Source: JAQWUY01 sp049615605 (GTDB taxonomy: Bacteria > Pseudomonadota > Alphaproteobacteria > JAQWUY01). From it: DNA of 14,203 nucleotides. Of the stretch, positions 1-6,467 are shown in pieces; within the stretch, counting starts at the first letter, position 1; the number at the start of each line of letters is the position of its first letter. The DNA lies in NCBI GenBank assembly GCA_049615605.1, contig JBMZFW010000028.1:1-14203 (forward strand), in the 5' to 3' direction. The notes under the pieces are model-generated. The model did no database searches. It was not told the origin of the DNA and worked only from the letters and a program-made list of their open reading frames with translations. The position numbers and the translations under genes were made by a program.

Positions 1-1292
1 AGTTCCAATTCTTTAACATCAATTTCACCCCATCTACCATTTAAGCGGTTGCGATAATGACTGCCAAATCCAGTTGAACCAGAATAATTTACATCCAATA
101 CGGCAAAGCCACGACTTGTCCAAAATTGAATTTTGGGATTGTATTCGGTTGTTGCTTGTCCCGTTGGTCCGCTGTGTGATTTTACAATAAGCGGTGGGAT
201 TGTGTTATCGTATTCGGGATTTTTCGGGGCATAATAATATGCGTATATGGTATCGTTTGTTTCGTTTTTAAAATTAACTTTTTTCGGGGCGGAAATATAA
301 TCATCATTAATTGGTAAATCTTTGCCACAATCAATTATTGTTTTTTTGTCATTATTCATAATAACAACTTCACTTGGCTTGTTTGACTTTCGTCCCACAA
401 ATGAAACCGTATTATCATTACCCGTTAAGCCATCAAAATAAACATAATCAGTTTTAATTTTGTTAAATCCGTCATTTGATAACTTACCAATTACCCAATC
501 ACCATTTTCTGTCCCACAGGCAATAACCGTATCGTTAATAACGGTGTATGTTGTCATTCCATAAACCCATAATGGCATATAAAAATCTATGTCAGTTTTA
601 AAAATGTTTTGACTATTTTTAAAAATATTAAAATATTCGCCAGTGTCTTTGGCATAATAAACATTGCCATTGTTTAATAGGGGTTGGAAATGACCAATGC
701 CATCACTTAATATTGTTTTGTTATTGTTTTCCAGCATTATAACTGCTGAATTATCCCACGGCATATGTGGTAAATTCCATTCAAGCCATATTGTCTTATC
801 CGTATCTGATTGTGGTGCGTGATAAAAATCAGCCCCTTGGTCAATAATGTTATATTCATTGGTATTCAAATCAATTTGCCCAATGTGTTGTTTTGGGAAA
901 TGTCCGTTTCGTTCTTCGGCGACAAATAATATTAAATTATTATTATAACTTATATCGCCATAATTATATTGTTGGCTTGATGTTAATTGTTTTAAACCCT
1001 CATTATTTACAAGATACAATTCACCATCTTTGGAATTTGAAAATACAACACCGAAATCGGTTGGGCAAAAACAAATACCACCATAAACATTTATTTTTGT
1101 TTTGATATATATGCCATCTGGTATTTCGTGTCGTTTATCATTTCCATTAATATCTGTTGATGCAACAGATACACCCTTGTTATCGGCACTTATTGTGGTA
1201 TAATAAACTCTATCATTAAAAACTTTGGTATGGGCAAAGTTGTCGCTTGCCCCCATTGTTTCAATATTAAGTGGTGAATTAAGTATTTTCAT
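1..1292 (-). CDS. S9 family prolyl oligopeptidase-type serine peptidase, N-terminal part (cut by window edge)
   Basis: The minus-strand frame is open from an ATG at 1292-1290 to the window edge, giving 430 codons without a stop. The first ~340 residues are rich in Gly, Asn, Asp and aromatic residues, as in the beta-propeller of S9 dipeptidyl-peptidase/acylaminoacyl-peptidase proteins. The start of the alpha/beta hydrolase domain follows: PPLIVKSHSGPTG with His373, then RGFAVLDVNYSGSTGFG and NGRWGEIDV near the edge, all typical of the S9C group. The nucleophile motif GxSxGG and the catalytic Asp and His would lie beyond position 1, so activity cannot be judged. The usual HGGP oxyanion motif reads HSGP here. 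No signal peptide is visible, so a cytoplasmic peptidase acting on short peptides is likely. There is no Shine-Dalgarno before the ATG. Two tandem TATAAT boxes on this strand at 1318-1307 would give a leader of only about 8 nt. Confidence 0.88.
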   Translation of the reverse strand, partial: MKILNSPLNIETMGASDNFAHTKVFNDRVYYTTISADNKGVSVASTDINGNDKRHEIPDGIYIKTKINVYGGICFCPTDFGVVFSNSKDGELYLVNNEGLKQLTSSQQYNYGDISYNNNLILFVAEERNGHFPKQHIGQIDLNTNEYNIIDQGADFYHAPQSDTDKTIWLEWNLPHMPWDNSAVIMLENNNKTILSDGIGHFQPLLNNGNVYYAKDTGEYFNIFKNSQNIFKTDIDFYMPLWVYGMTTYTVINDTVIACGTENGDWVIGKLSNDGFNKIKTDYVYFDGLTGNDNTVSFVGRKSNKPSEVVIMNNDKKTIIDCGKDLPINDDYISAPKKVNFKNETNDTIYAYYYAPKNPEYDNTIPPLIVKSHSGPTGQATTEYNPKIQFWTSRGFAVLDVNYSGSTGFGSHYRNRLNGRWGEIDVKELE

Positions 1293-1348
1293 AATTGATA
1301 ATATATATTATAATTATAAAATATAAAAGAGAACAGGGATTATTTTTT
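1293..1348. promoter_or_regulatory. divergent AT-rich promoter region between the S9 peptidase and bluB
   Basis: This 56-bp gap is almost entirely A and T. It contains a 14-bp perfect palindrome, ATAATATATATTAT, at 1298-1311. TATAAT-like boxes occur on both strands: minus strand at 1312-1307 and 1318-1313, plus strand at 1309-1314, with TATAAA at 1315-1320 and 1322-1327. No convincing -35 element is seen for either direction, and short AT palindromes are common by chance at this composition. Calling it a shared promoter rests mainly on the divergent gene arrangement. Confidence 0.4.
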
Positions 1349-1978
1349 ATGTATTTTGATAAAAAGTTTAGACAACAATTAAAAGACTTATTCTTATGGC
1401 GTCGTGATGTCCGCAGATTTGACAGCCGTCCCATTGATGATGAATTGTTGGGCGAAATAATTTCACAAGCAATGCTTGCCCCATCGGTGGGGTTATCGCA
1501 ACCGTGGCGATTTATCCAAGTGGAAGATAAAAAAATTCGCGGTAAAATAATTGAAAATTACGAAGTTGAAAATGAAAAGGCTTCTAAACTTTATGATGAT
1601 GAAAAGGCTGAATTATACCGCTCATTAAAATTGGCGGGTTTAAAAGAAGCACCAGTTCACCTTGCAATCTTTGCCGAAGAAGAAACAAAGACAGGCAGTG
1701 GTCTTGGTCGTCAAACAATGCCGGAAACAATTCATTATTCTGTTGTTGCGGCAATTGAAAACCTTTGGCTTGCGGCAAGGGCAAATGGTGTTGGTATGGG
1801 GTGGGTTTCAATTCTTGACCCATTAAAAGTTTGCGAAACACTTGAAACACCAGAAAATTGGTACTTTATTGGATATATGTGTATCGGTTATCCGCAAGAA
1901 GAACATACCGACCCAGAATTAATCCGTGCAGGGTGGGAAAAAGTACTAGATACTAGCAAAGTTTTATTCAAAAAGTAA
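1349..1978 (+). CDS. bluB: 5,6-dimethylbenzimidazole synthase (BluB)
   Basis: A 209-residue nitroreductase-fold protein. BluB breaks down reduced FMN with O2 to make 5,6-dimethylbenzimidazole, the lower ligand of vitamin B12. The diagnostic BluB features are present: LWRRDVRRF (16-24), LAPSVGLSQPWRF (43-55), LKLAGLKEAPVHLAIF (93-108), and GLGRQTMPET followed by YSVVAAIENLWLAARANGVGMGWVSILDP (118-158). Asp20 and Ser154 fit the two residues reported as important in Sinorhizobium meliloti BluB (Asp32, Ser167), with nearly the same spacing. The frame is open back to 1295, but those extra codons come from the AT-rich promoter and encode an implausible Ile/Tyr/Lys run. The ATG at 1349 has AGGG at 1335-1338 upstream and matches the family N-terminus. 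No other cobalamin gene is in the window. General nitroreductase is the alternative, but the motif match is specific. Confidence 0.92.
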   Translation: MYFDKKFRQQLKDLFLWRRDVRRFDSRPIDDELLGEIISQAMLAPSVGLSQPWRFIQVEDKKIRGKIIENYEVENEKASKLYDDEKAELYRSLKLAGLKEAPVHLAIFAEEETKTGSGLGRQTMPETIHYSVVAAIENLWLAARANGVGMGWVSILDPLKVCETLETPENWYFIGYMCIGYPQEEHTDPELIRAGWEKVLDTSKVLFKK

Positions 1979-2066
1979 ATTTCTTTAAAAAACGGTAAAA
2001 AATGGCAAAAATAAGCTATTTTTATACAAAAAGTGCATTTTTTTATAAAAAATATTAATTTTTTGC

Positions 2067-2095
2067 TTGTGTAATGTGTTATCTGCAATTATACT
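2067..2095 (+). promoter_or_regulatory. candidate sigma70-type promoter for the aroQ-accBC operon
   Basis: TTGTGT (2067-2072) and TATACT (2090-2095) are separated by 17 bp, which would start transcription near 2102 and leave a leader of about 100 nt before aroQ. The -10 matches 5 of 6 consensus bases and the -35 only 3 of 6. It lies in the 221-bp gap between bluB and aroQ, where a promoter is expected because no strong coupling between the two genes is visible. The surroundings are so AT-rich that chance boxes are likely. Confidence 0.35.
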
Positions 2096-2122
2096 AATTT
2101 AAATTTAAAAAAGTTGTAAAAA

Positions 2123-2149
2123 TTAACAAAAAACGATAATTTTTGTTAA
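2123..2149. repeat. perfect 10-bp inverted repeat in the aroQ leader
   Basis: TTAACAAAAA (2123-2132) and TTTTTGTTAA (2140-2149) are exact reverse complements around a 7-nt centre. It lies 51 bp upstream of the aroQ start and just downstream of the candidate promoter. It could be an operator for a dimeric regulator or an RNA hairpin. With only two G:C pairs and no GC-rich core it is a poor terminator. A second, weaker hairpin follows at 2158-2175 (AAAAAAT, loop TGTT, ATTTTTT). Confidence 0.5.
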
Positions 2150-2199
2150 AAAATACGAAAAAATTGTTATTTTTTATGATTTTATGAAGGATTTGATAA

Positions 2200-2634
2200 A
2201 TGACAAACATTTTGATTATAAATGGACCTAATTTAAATATGTTGGGCACGCGTGAACCAGAAGTATATGGTTCGGAAACTTTATCTGATTTAGAAAGCTT
2301 ATGCAAAGATTGGGCAAAAGACAATGGCTTAAGCGCTGATTGTATGCAATCAAACCACGAAGGTGAAATTGTTGATGCCATTCAAAATGCGGATAAAGAA
2401 TGCGGTGCAATTATAATCAATGCAGGTGCATATACACATACATCGGTTGCAATCCGCGATGCCATATCATCAATTAAGACCGATGTTTACGAAGTTCACA
2501 TTTCAAATATTCACGCCCGTGAAGAATTCCGCCACAACAGTTATATTTCATCTGTTGCAAAAGGTGTGGTGTGCGGATTTGGATTGTTGGGATATAAATT
2601 AGCAATTGAAACAATAGCAACAAATTTAAAATAA
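2200..2634 (+). CDS. aroQ: type II 3-dehydroquinate dehydratase
   Basis: A 144-residue protein, the usual length for the type II enzyme, which converts 3-dehydroquinate to 3-dehydroshikimate in the shikimate pathway in the cytoplasm. The family signatures are complete: ILIINGPNLNMLGTREPEVYG (4-24) with Arg18 and catalytic Tyr23, QSNHEGEIVDAI (50-61) with His53, IINAGAYTHTS (72-82) with Asn74, and VHISNIHAREEFRHNSY (99-115) with catalytic His100 and Arg111. The ATG at 2200 has AAGGA at 2187-2191, 8 nt away. It is first in a run with accB (15-nt gap) and accC, a neighbourhood common in proteobacteria that joins aromatic amino acid and fatty acid synthesis in one transcript. The family is dodecameric. 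Confidence 0.97.
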   Translation: MTNILIINGPNLNMLGTREPEVYGSETLSDLESLCKDWAKDNGLSADCMQSNHEGEIVDAIQNADKECGAIIINAGAYTHTSVAIRDAISSIKTDVYEVHISNIHAREEFRHNSYISSVAKGVVCGFGLLGYKLAIETIATNLK

Positions 2635-2649
2635 AAGAGGAAAACTACT

Positions 2650-3126
2650 ATGAGTAAAGATAAATTTGATTTAGATCAGGCAACTATTAAGTCATTAGCA
2701 AAATTGATTAACAAAGAAAACCTTGCTGAGATTGAAGTTGGAAATGGCGATGATTACATTCGTGTAACACGCACCGTTGCGGGTAATGTTGTTGCATCTG
2801 CACCAGCGCCTGCACCTGCACCTGTGGCAACACCACAAGTTACAACGCCTGTAACTGCACCTGCGGAAAACAAAGTATCAGGCGGTGATAACCCAGATGC
2901 GGTTAAATCACCAATCGTTGGTACGGCTTATCTTGCCCCATCACCAGATGCAGAACCATTCATTACTGTTGGTAAATCTGTTAAGAAGGGCGATACTTTA
3001 ATTATTGTAGAAGCAATGAAAGTAATGAATCCAATTACTGCAACAAAAGACGGAACAGTTTCTGAAATATTAGTTGGTGATGGTGAACCAGTTGAATTTG
3101 AACAACCATTGGTAATTGTATCTTAA
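2650..3126 (+). CDS. accB: biotin carboxyl carrier protein of acetyl-CoA carboxylase
   Basis: A 158-residue carrier that holds biotin for the acetyl-CoA carboxylase complex, which makes malonyl-CoA for fatty acid synthesis. Residues 1-45 form the N-terminal helix/strand region with the IKSLAKLI start typical of AccB. An Ala/Pro/Thr-rich flexible linker covers roughly 50-73. The biotinyl domain covers about 85-158, with the EAMKVMN motif at 121-127 and Lys124 as the biotinylated residue. The linker DNA contains tandem GCACCT-like units, a source of length change between strains. The ATG at 2650 has AAGAGG at 2635-2640, which starts immediately after the aroQ stop and lies 9 nt from the start. 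Expression together with accC is expected because the two proteins act as partners. Confidence 0.97.
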   Translation: MSKDKFDLDQATIKSLAKLINKENLAEIEVGNGDDYIRVTRTVAGNVVASAPAPAPAPVATPQVTTPVTAPAENKVSGGDNPDAVKSPIVGTAYLAPSPDAEPFITVGKSVKKGDTLIIVEAMKVMNPITATKDGTVSEILVGDGEPVEFEQPLVIVS

Positions 3127-3141
3127 GATTGGGCTTTTCAA

Positions 3142-4482
3142 ATGATTAAAAAATTATTAATTGCCAATCGTGGTGAAATCGCAGTACGAATTATTCGTGC
3201 CTGTCGTGAGATGGGGATAAAAACTGTTGCGGTTCATTCATCGGCGGATGCGGATTCAATGCATGTTAAAATCGCTGATGAAGCGGTATGTATTGGTCCT
3301 GCAAAATCACAGCATTCATATTTAAATATTCCTGCCATTTTATCGGCGGCACAAATCACAGGCACAGATGCTATTCACCCAGGTTTTGGTTTCTTATCTG
3401 AAAATGCAGACTTTGCTGAATTGGTTGAAGAGCACGGATACACATTTGTTGGTCCAACGGCACAACACATTCGTGTTATGGGTGATAAAATCCAAGCCAA
3501 AGAAACAGCGGTTGAATTGGGTATTCCAGTTGTGCCGGGTTCGGACGGCGAAGTAAAAACAGTTGATGAAGCCCGTTCTTGGTCTGAAAAAATTGGTTTC
3601 CCATTAATTATCAAAGCCGCATCTGGCGGTGGTGGTCGTGGTATGAAAGTTGCCAATTCTGCCGATGAACTGGACGAAGCATTTAATATCTGTCAAACCG
3701 AAGCACTAGCTGCGTTTGGCGATGGTGCTGTTTATATGGAAAGATACCTTGGTATGCCTCGTCACGTTGAAATTCAAGTGTTCGGTGACGGTAATGGTAA
3801 TGCAATTCACTTTGGTGAAAGGGATTGTTCCGTACAACGCCGACACCAAAAAGTTATTGAAGAAGCACCAGGTCCTGTAATTACGGAATCGCTTCGCCAA
3901 GAAATTGGTTCAGTTTGTGCAAATGCAATGGCGAAAATGAATTACCGCGGTGCAGGTACAATTGAATTCTTGTACGAAAATGGTGAATTCTTCTTTATTG
4001 AAATGAATACACGAATTCAGGTGGAACACCCAGTAACGGAACTTATTACAGGTTCTGATTTAATCAAAGAACAGATTAAAGTTGCAAGCGGTCAAGGTCT
4101 TACATTTACGCAAGACCAAGTAAAAGTTAATGGTCATTCAATTGAATGTCGTATTAATGCGGAAGACCCAGAAACATTTATGCCAATGCCAGGTAAAGTT
4201 GATTTATATCACGCGCCGGGCGGTCTTGGTGTGCGTGTTGACAGCCACTTATACGCGGGTTATTCAATTCCACCGCATTATGACAGTATGATTGCAAAAC
4301 TTATCGTTCACGCACCAACACGTGAAGAGGCAATTGTTCGTATGAAGCGCGCTTTAAATGAATATATCATTCAAGGGGTTAAAACCAATATTCCATTACA
4401 CCTTAGATTATTGGATGAAGAAGGTTTTAAATCTGGTGATTATACAATTCACTGGCTTGAAGAACTAATGGGTCTAAAATAA
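3142..4482 (+). CDS. accC: biotin carboxylase subunit of acetyl-CoA carboxylase
   Basis: A 446-residue ATP-grasp enzyme that carboxylates the biotin on AccB using ATP and bicarbonate. It is full length for the family, and its residue numbers run one below those of E. coli AccC. Seen in order: N-terminal domain with KKLLIANRGEIAVRIIRA (3-20), HPGFGFLSEN, ATP-binding Lys158 and the glycine-rich loop GGGGRGMK (162-169), metal ligands Glu275 and Glu287, then MNTRIQVEHPVTE (288-300) with Asn289, Arg291, Gln293, Val294 and Glu295. The C-terminal domain ends in HWLEELMG. The gap after accB is 15 nt and the Shine-Dalgarno is weak, so translation may depend partly on accB. The carboxyltransferase genes accA and accD are not in the window, as is usual. 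Confidence 0.98.
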   Translation: MIKKLLIANRGEIAVRIIRACREMGIKTVAVHSSADADSMHVKIADEAVCIGPAKSQHSYLNIPAILSAAQITGTDAIHPGFGFLSENADFAELVEEHGYTFVGPTAQHIRVMGDKIQAKETAVELGIPVVPGSDGEVKTVDEARSWSEKIGFPLIIKAASGGGGRGMKVANSADELDEAFNICQTEALAAFGDGAVYMERYLGMPRHVEIQVFGDGNGNAIHFGERDCSVQRRHQKVIEEAPGPVITESLRQEIGSVCANAMAKMNYRGAGTIEFLYENGEFFFIEMNTRIQVEHPVTELITGSDLIKEQIKVASGQGLTFTQDQVKVNGHSIECRINAEDPETFMPMPGKVDLYHAPGGLGVRVDSHLYAGYSIPPHYDSMIAKLIVHAPTREEAIVRMKRALNEYIIQGVKTNIPLHLRLLDEEGFKSGDYTIHWLEELMGLK

Positions 4483-4485
4483 ACA

Positions 4486-5211
4486 ATGGTTAAGACTGTC
4501 GGCTTTATTGTTATTGGTGATGAAATTCTCAATGGTCGTACAGCGGATAAAAACATTAATACCATTGCCAAGGCAATTGATGATTATGGTTTTGATTTGG
4601 TGGAGGTTCGCATAATAGGCGACATCCACCAAACCATTGTTGAAACCGTTAAGCACCTTTCAAGCAATTATGACTATGTATTTACCAGTGGGGGTATTGG
4701 TGGCACGCATGACGATATTACATTTGAATGTGTGGCGGAAAGCTTTGGTCTTGGCGTTGAACAAAACCAAGTTGCCTTTGACAGATTAAATGAATATTAC
4801 CAAGCAAAAAATTTACCGCTTACAGATACCAGATTAAATTTAACAAAAATGCCAATCGGGTGTGGGCTTATTGATAATCCAATTTCCATTGCCCCAGGGG
4901 CGATTGTGGAAAATGTATATGTTTGTGCGGGTATTCCAAAAATATTTAGTGCAATGATTGAAAATGTTATGCCAACATTAAGCGGCGGGCAAACTGTTTA
5001 CAAGCAAGCAATATTTAAAGCAGGTGTTGGTGAAGGTACAATTGGTGATACCATTGCGGAATTTTCAAAAAAATATGAACAAGTATCAATTGGCTCATAT
5101 CCAAAATTTGATGAAAATGGATTTTCAACTGAAATCATTATTCGCAGTCGCAATAAAGAACAACTTGATTTATGCTATAATGAAGTAAAAAAGTATTTGG
5201 ACGAATTTTAA
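4486..5211 (+). CDS. CinA-like molybdopterin-binding-domain protein (short form)
   Basis: A 241-residue protein of the MoaB/MogA/CinA N-terminal fold. Residues 5-17 (VGFIVIGDEILNG) and the TSGGIGGTHDDIT loop (67-79) are the standard signatures of this domain. The rest follows the N-terminal half of CinA, including the VCAGIPKIFSAMIENVMP region. The C-terminal nicotinamide-nucleotide deamidase domain of full CinA is absent, as in many alphaproteobacterial homologues of about 240-260 residues annotated as competence/damage-inducible protein A or molybdopterin-binding protein. The domain can bind a nucleotide or pterin ligand, but the true substrate of this short form is uncertain. It starts 3 nt after the accC stop, so it is probably translationally coupled. 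Confidence 0.85.
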   Translation: MVKTVGFIVIGDEILNGRTADKNINTIAKAIDDYGFDLVEVRIIGDIHQTIVETVKHLSSNYDYVFTSGGIGGTHDDITFECVAESFGLGVEQNQVAFDRLNEYYQAKNLPLTDTRLNLTKMPIGCGLIDNPISIAPGAIVENVYVCAGIPKIFSAMIENVMPTLSGGQTVYKQAIFKAGVGEGTIGDTIAEFSKKYEQVSIGSYPKFDENGFSTEIIIRSRNKEQLDLCYNEVKKYLDEF

Positions 5212-5256
5212 TTTTATAGTACGATATTAGTACTTTATAAGAATGGAGAATTTAAA

Positions 5257-6057
5257 ATGACAAATATTACACAAGAACAGGCACAGCCAGCAATTGACCA
5301 TATGAACGACGATCACGCGGACGCAAACATTGTATATGTTCGTGCATGGGGTGGTATGGATAATGTGGCAGAAGCAAAGTTAAAACAAATTACAAATGAT
5401 TTTATGACTTTTGATGTTCTTGATACATCTGGTGTAAATCACAGTGATGTTAAAGTTAAATTTAAAAAACCACTTGCCGATATCGGCGAAGCACATAAAA
5501 CATTGGTTTCTATGGTAAAACAAGGCAGGGAAAAACTAGCAACTAAAGAAGATCAGTTAAAATTAGTTCCAACCAATGTTGACGATTTATTAAAGAAATT
5601 AAAAATATTACATTTATCAACTGTTGATAAGGACGCACAACCGATAATTGGTTATACGCAATTTGTCGGTAATCAAAATAAAGTTTATGTAATGATGTCT
5701 GAAATGACAAATCATACACAAAATATTCTTAACGGTAACCCTAATTGTTCTGTAATGTTTAATGAAAGCCCAGAAAATGCAAAAAGCTTATTTGCCCTTG
5801 AAAGATTAACAGCTGAGGCAGTTGCAAAAGAAATACCTTATGAAGATGCCTTGTTCAAGCAAACAATTGATAAATTGGTTGCTAGGTGTGGTGAAATGTT
5901 TTCAAAACTAGCTGATATGGAAGATTTTCATTTATTTGAAATAACAATCAATGATGCCAGATATGTTAAAGGATTTGGACTTATCTTTGACCGTAAAGAT
6001 GGCGTTTGGGGGCGTGCTGGTGGCAATGGTAAAGGGCACCGTAAACGCCAGAAATAA
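5257..6057 (+). CDS. HugZ-family haem oxygenase (DUF2470 plus split-barrel domain)
   Basis: A 266-residue protein with the two-part plan of Helicobacter pylori HugZ and Campylobacter ChuZ. The N-terminal DUF2470 region has IDHMNDDHADANIVYV (13-28). A pyridoxamine-phosphate-oxidase-like split barrel follows from about 110 (LKILHLSTVDKDAQPIIGYTQF). The strand MEDFHLFEITINDARYVKGFG (221-241) closely parallels the HugZ C-terminal strand. HugZ enzymes open haem to release iron, and a histidine in the flexible C-terminal tail binds haem in H. pylori HugZ. Here a basic, glycine-rich tail carries His261. GGAGAA (5245-5250) lies 6 nt before the ATG. The gap from the CinA-like gene is 45 nt, with no terminator seen, so it is probably the last gene of the aroQ operon. 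No haem importer is adjacent. A flavin-dependent oxidoreductase of the same fold is the alternative. Confidence 0.85.
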   Translation: MTNITQEQAQPAIDHMNDDHADANIVYVRAWGGMDNVAEAKLKQITNDFMTFDVLDTSGVNHSDVKVKFKKPLADIGEAHKTLVSMVKQGREKLATKEDQLKLVPTNVDDLLKKLKILHLSTVDKDAQPIIGYTQFVGNQNKVYVMMSEMTNHTQNILNGNPNCSVMFNESPENAKSLFALERLTAEAVAKEIPYEDALFKQTIDKLVARCGEMFSKLADMEDFHLFEITINDARYVKGFGLIFDRKDGVWGRAGGNGKGHRKRQK

Positions 6058-6084
6058 TTTTTATTTGAATTGATTACTATCTTC

Positions 6085-6132
6085 AAAAGGGAATTCTTAA
6101 TTGCTAATTGCAGTCTGCGAATTCCCTTTTTT
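6085..6132 (+). terminator. intrinsic terminator of the aroQ-hugZ operon
   Basis: A perfect 12-bp stem, AAAAGGGAATTC (6085-6096) with GAATTCCCTTTT (6119-6130), encloses a 22-nt loop. The run of six T at 6127-6132 supplies the U-tract. It begins 28 bp after the HugZ-type gene stop. The A-run on the left arm gives a short T-run on the other strand, so some bidirectional action is possible, but no minus-strand gene reaches it. Confidence 0.9.
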
Positions 6133-6217
6133 GATTTTAATTGATTTTTTTGCTTGCTTTTTAACCCAAAATAGTGCAAAAACATATCCAAGATTTAGGT
6201 TAACTCTTAAATTCTTA

Positions 6218-6305
6218 GCCCACGTGGCGGAATTGGTAGACGCAACAGACTTAAAATCTGTCGCTCTTTATGGGCGTGCAAGTTCAAGTCTTGCCGTGGG
6301 CACCA
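6218..6305 (+). tRNA. tRNA-Leu (UAA)
   Basis: A class II tRNA of 88 nt with encoded CCA. The acceptor stem is GCCCACG (6218-6224) with CGTGGGC (6295-6301), followed by discriminator A6302 and CCA (6303-6305). The D-arm region reads GGCGGAATTGGTAGACGC. The anticodon stem is ACAGA/TCTGT around the loop CTTAAAA, giving anticodon UAA. The long variable arm pairs CGCTC with GGGCG around TTTAT. The T-arm is GCAAG TTCAAGT CTTGC. It sits between two terminators, so it forms its own transcription unit. I could not pick out a convincing promoter in the 85 bp between the preceding terminator and the gene. Confidence 0.98.
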
Positions 6306-6309
6306 AATT

Positions 6310-6340
6310 AAAAGGCTAGTTTTTATAACTAGCCTTTTTT
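6310..6340 (+). terminator. intrinsic terminator after tRNA-Leu
   Basis: AAAAGGCTAGTT (6310-6321) pairs perfectly with AACTAGCCTTTT (6327-6338) around a 5-nt loop TTTAT, and T continues to 6340. It starts 4 nt after the tRNA CCA end. Only AT-rich sequence with no clear promoter lies from here to the binding-protein gene at 6468. Confidence 0.93.
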
Positions 6341-6453
6341 ATTTTTTCCTTGTGTTTATTGTAATTATGTATGATTATGGCTTGTTGTTTTCATAAATGT
6401 ATGAACGCATCATTGGTATGACAGTAAATGATTATTGTTTAAGGTAATTTTTT

Positions 6454-6460
6454 AAAGGGG
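6454..6460 (+). promoter_or_regulatory. ribosome binding site deciding the PotD-like start
   Basis: AAAGGGG is 7 nt upstream of the ATG at 6468 but only 4 nt upstream of the in-frame GTG at 6465. Spacing therefore favours the ATG, which removes one residue from the longest reading. Confidence 0.7.
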
Positions 6461-6467
6461 TATTGTG

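Noticed and set aside
893..1105. Plus-strand reading frame of about 70 codons inside the S9 peptidase
   Set aside because: It lies antisense to a clearly coding frame, has low-complexity His/Tyr/Asn content and no ribosome binding site.
1995..2027. Possible terminator hairpin after bluB (GTAAAAAATGGC with GCTATTTTTATAC)
   Set aside because: The stem is nearly all A:T with a bulge and a G:T pair, and no T-run follows directly. In such AT-rich DNA this is not enough to call a terminator.
2800..2875. Short tandem repeats in accB (GCACCT-like units)
   Set aside because: They encode the ordinary Ala/Pro linker of the biotin carrier and need no other explanation.
5218..5234. AGTAC...GTACT inverted repeat between the CinA-like and HugZ-type genes
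   Set aside because: Only five base pairs with no T-run, so it is too small to support a terminator or operator call.
6218..6305. tRNA-Leu as an attachment site for an integrated element
   Set aside because: No integrase, no partial tRNA repeat and no phage or island genes are seen on either side. The flanks are ordinary operons with terminators.
6341..6467. Promoter for the PotD-like operon
   Set aside because: One is required after the tRNA terminator, but ATGACA (6418-6423) and other partial boxes lack a matching -10 at normal spacing, so no specific site is claimed.
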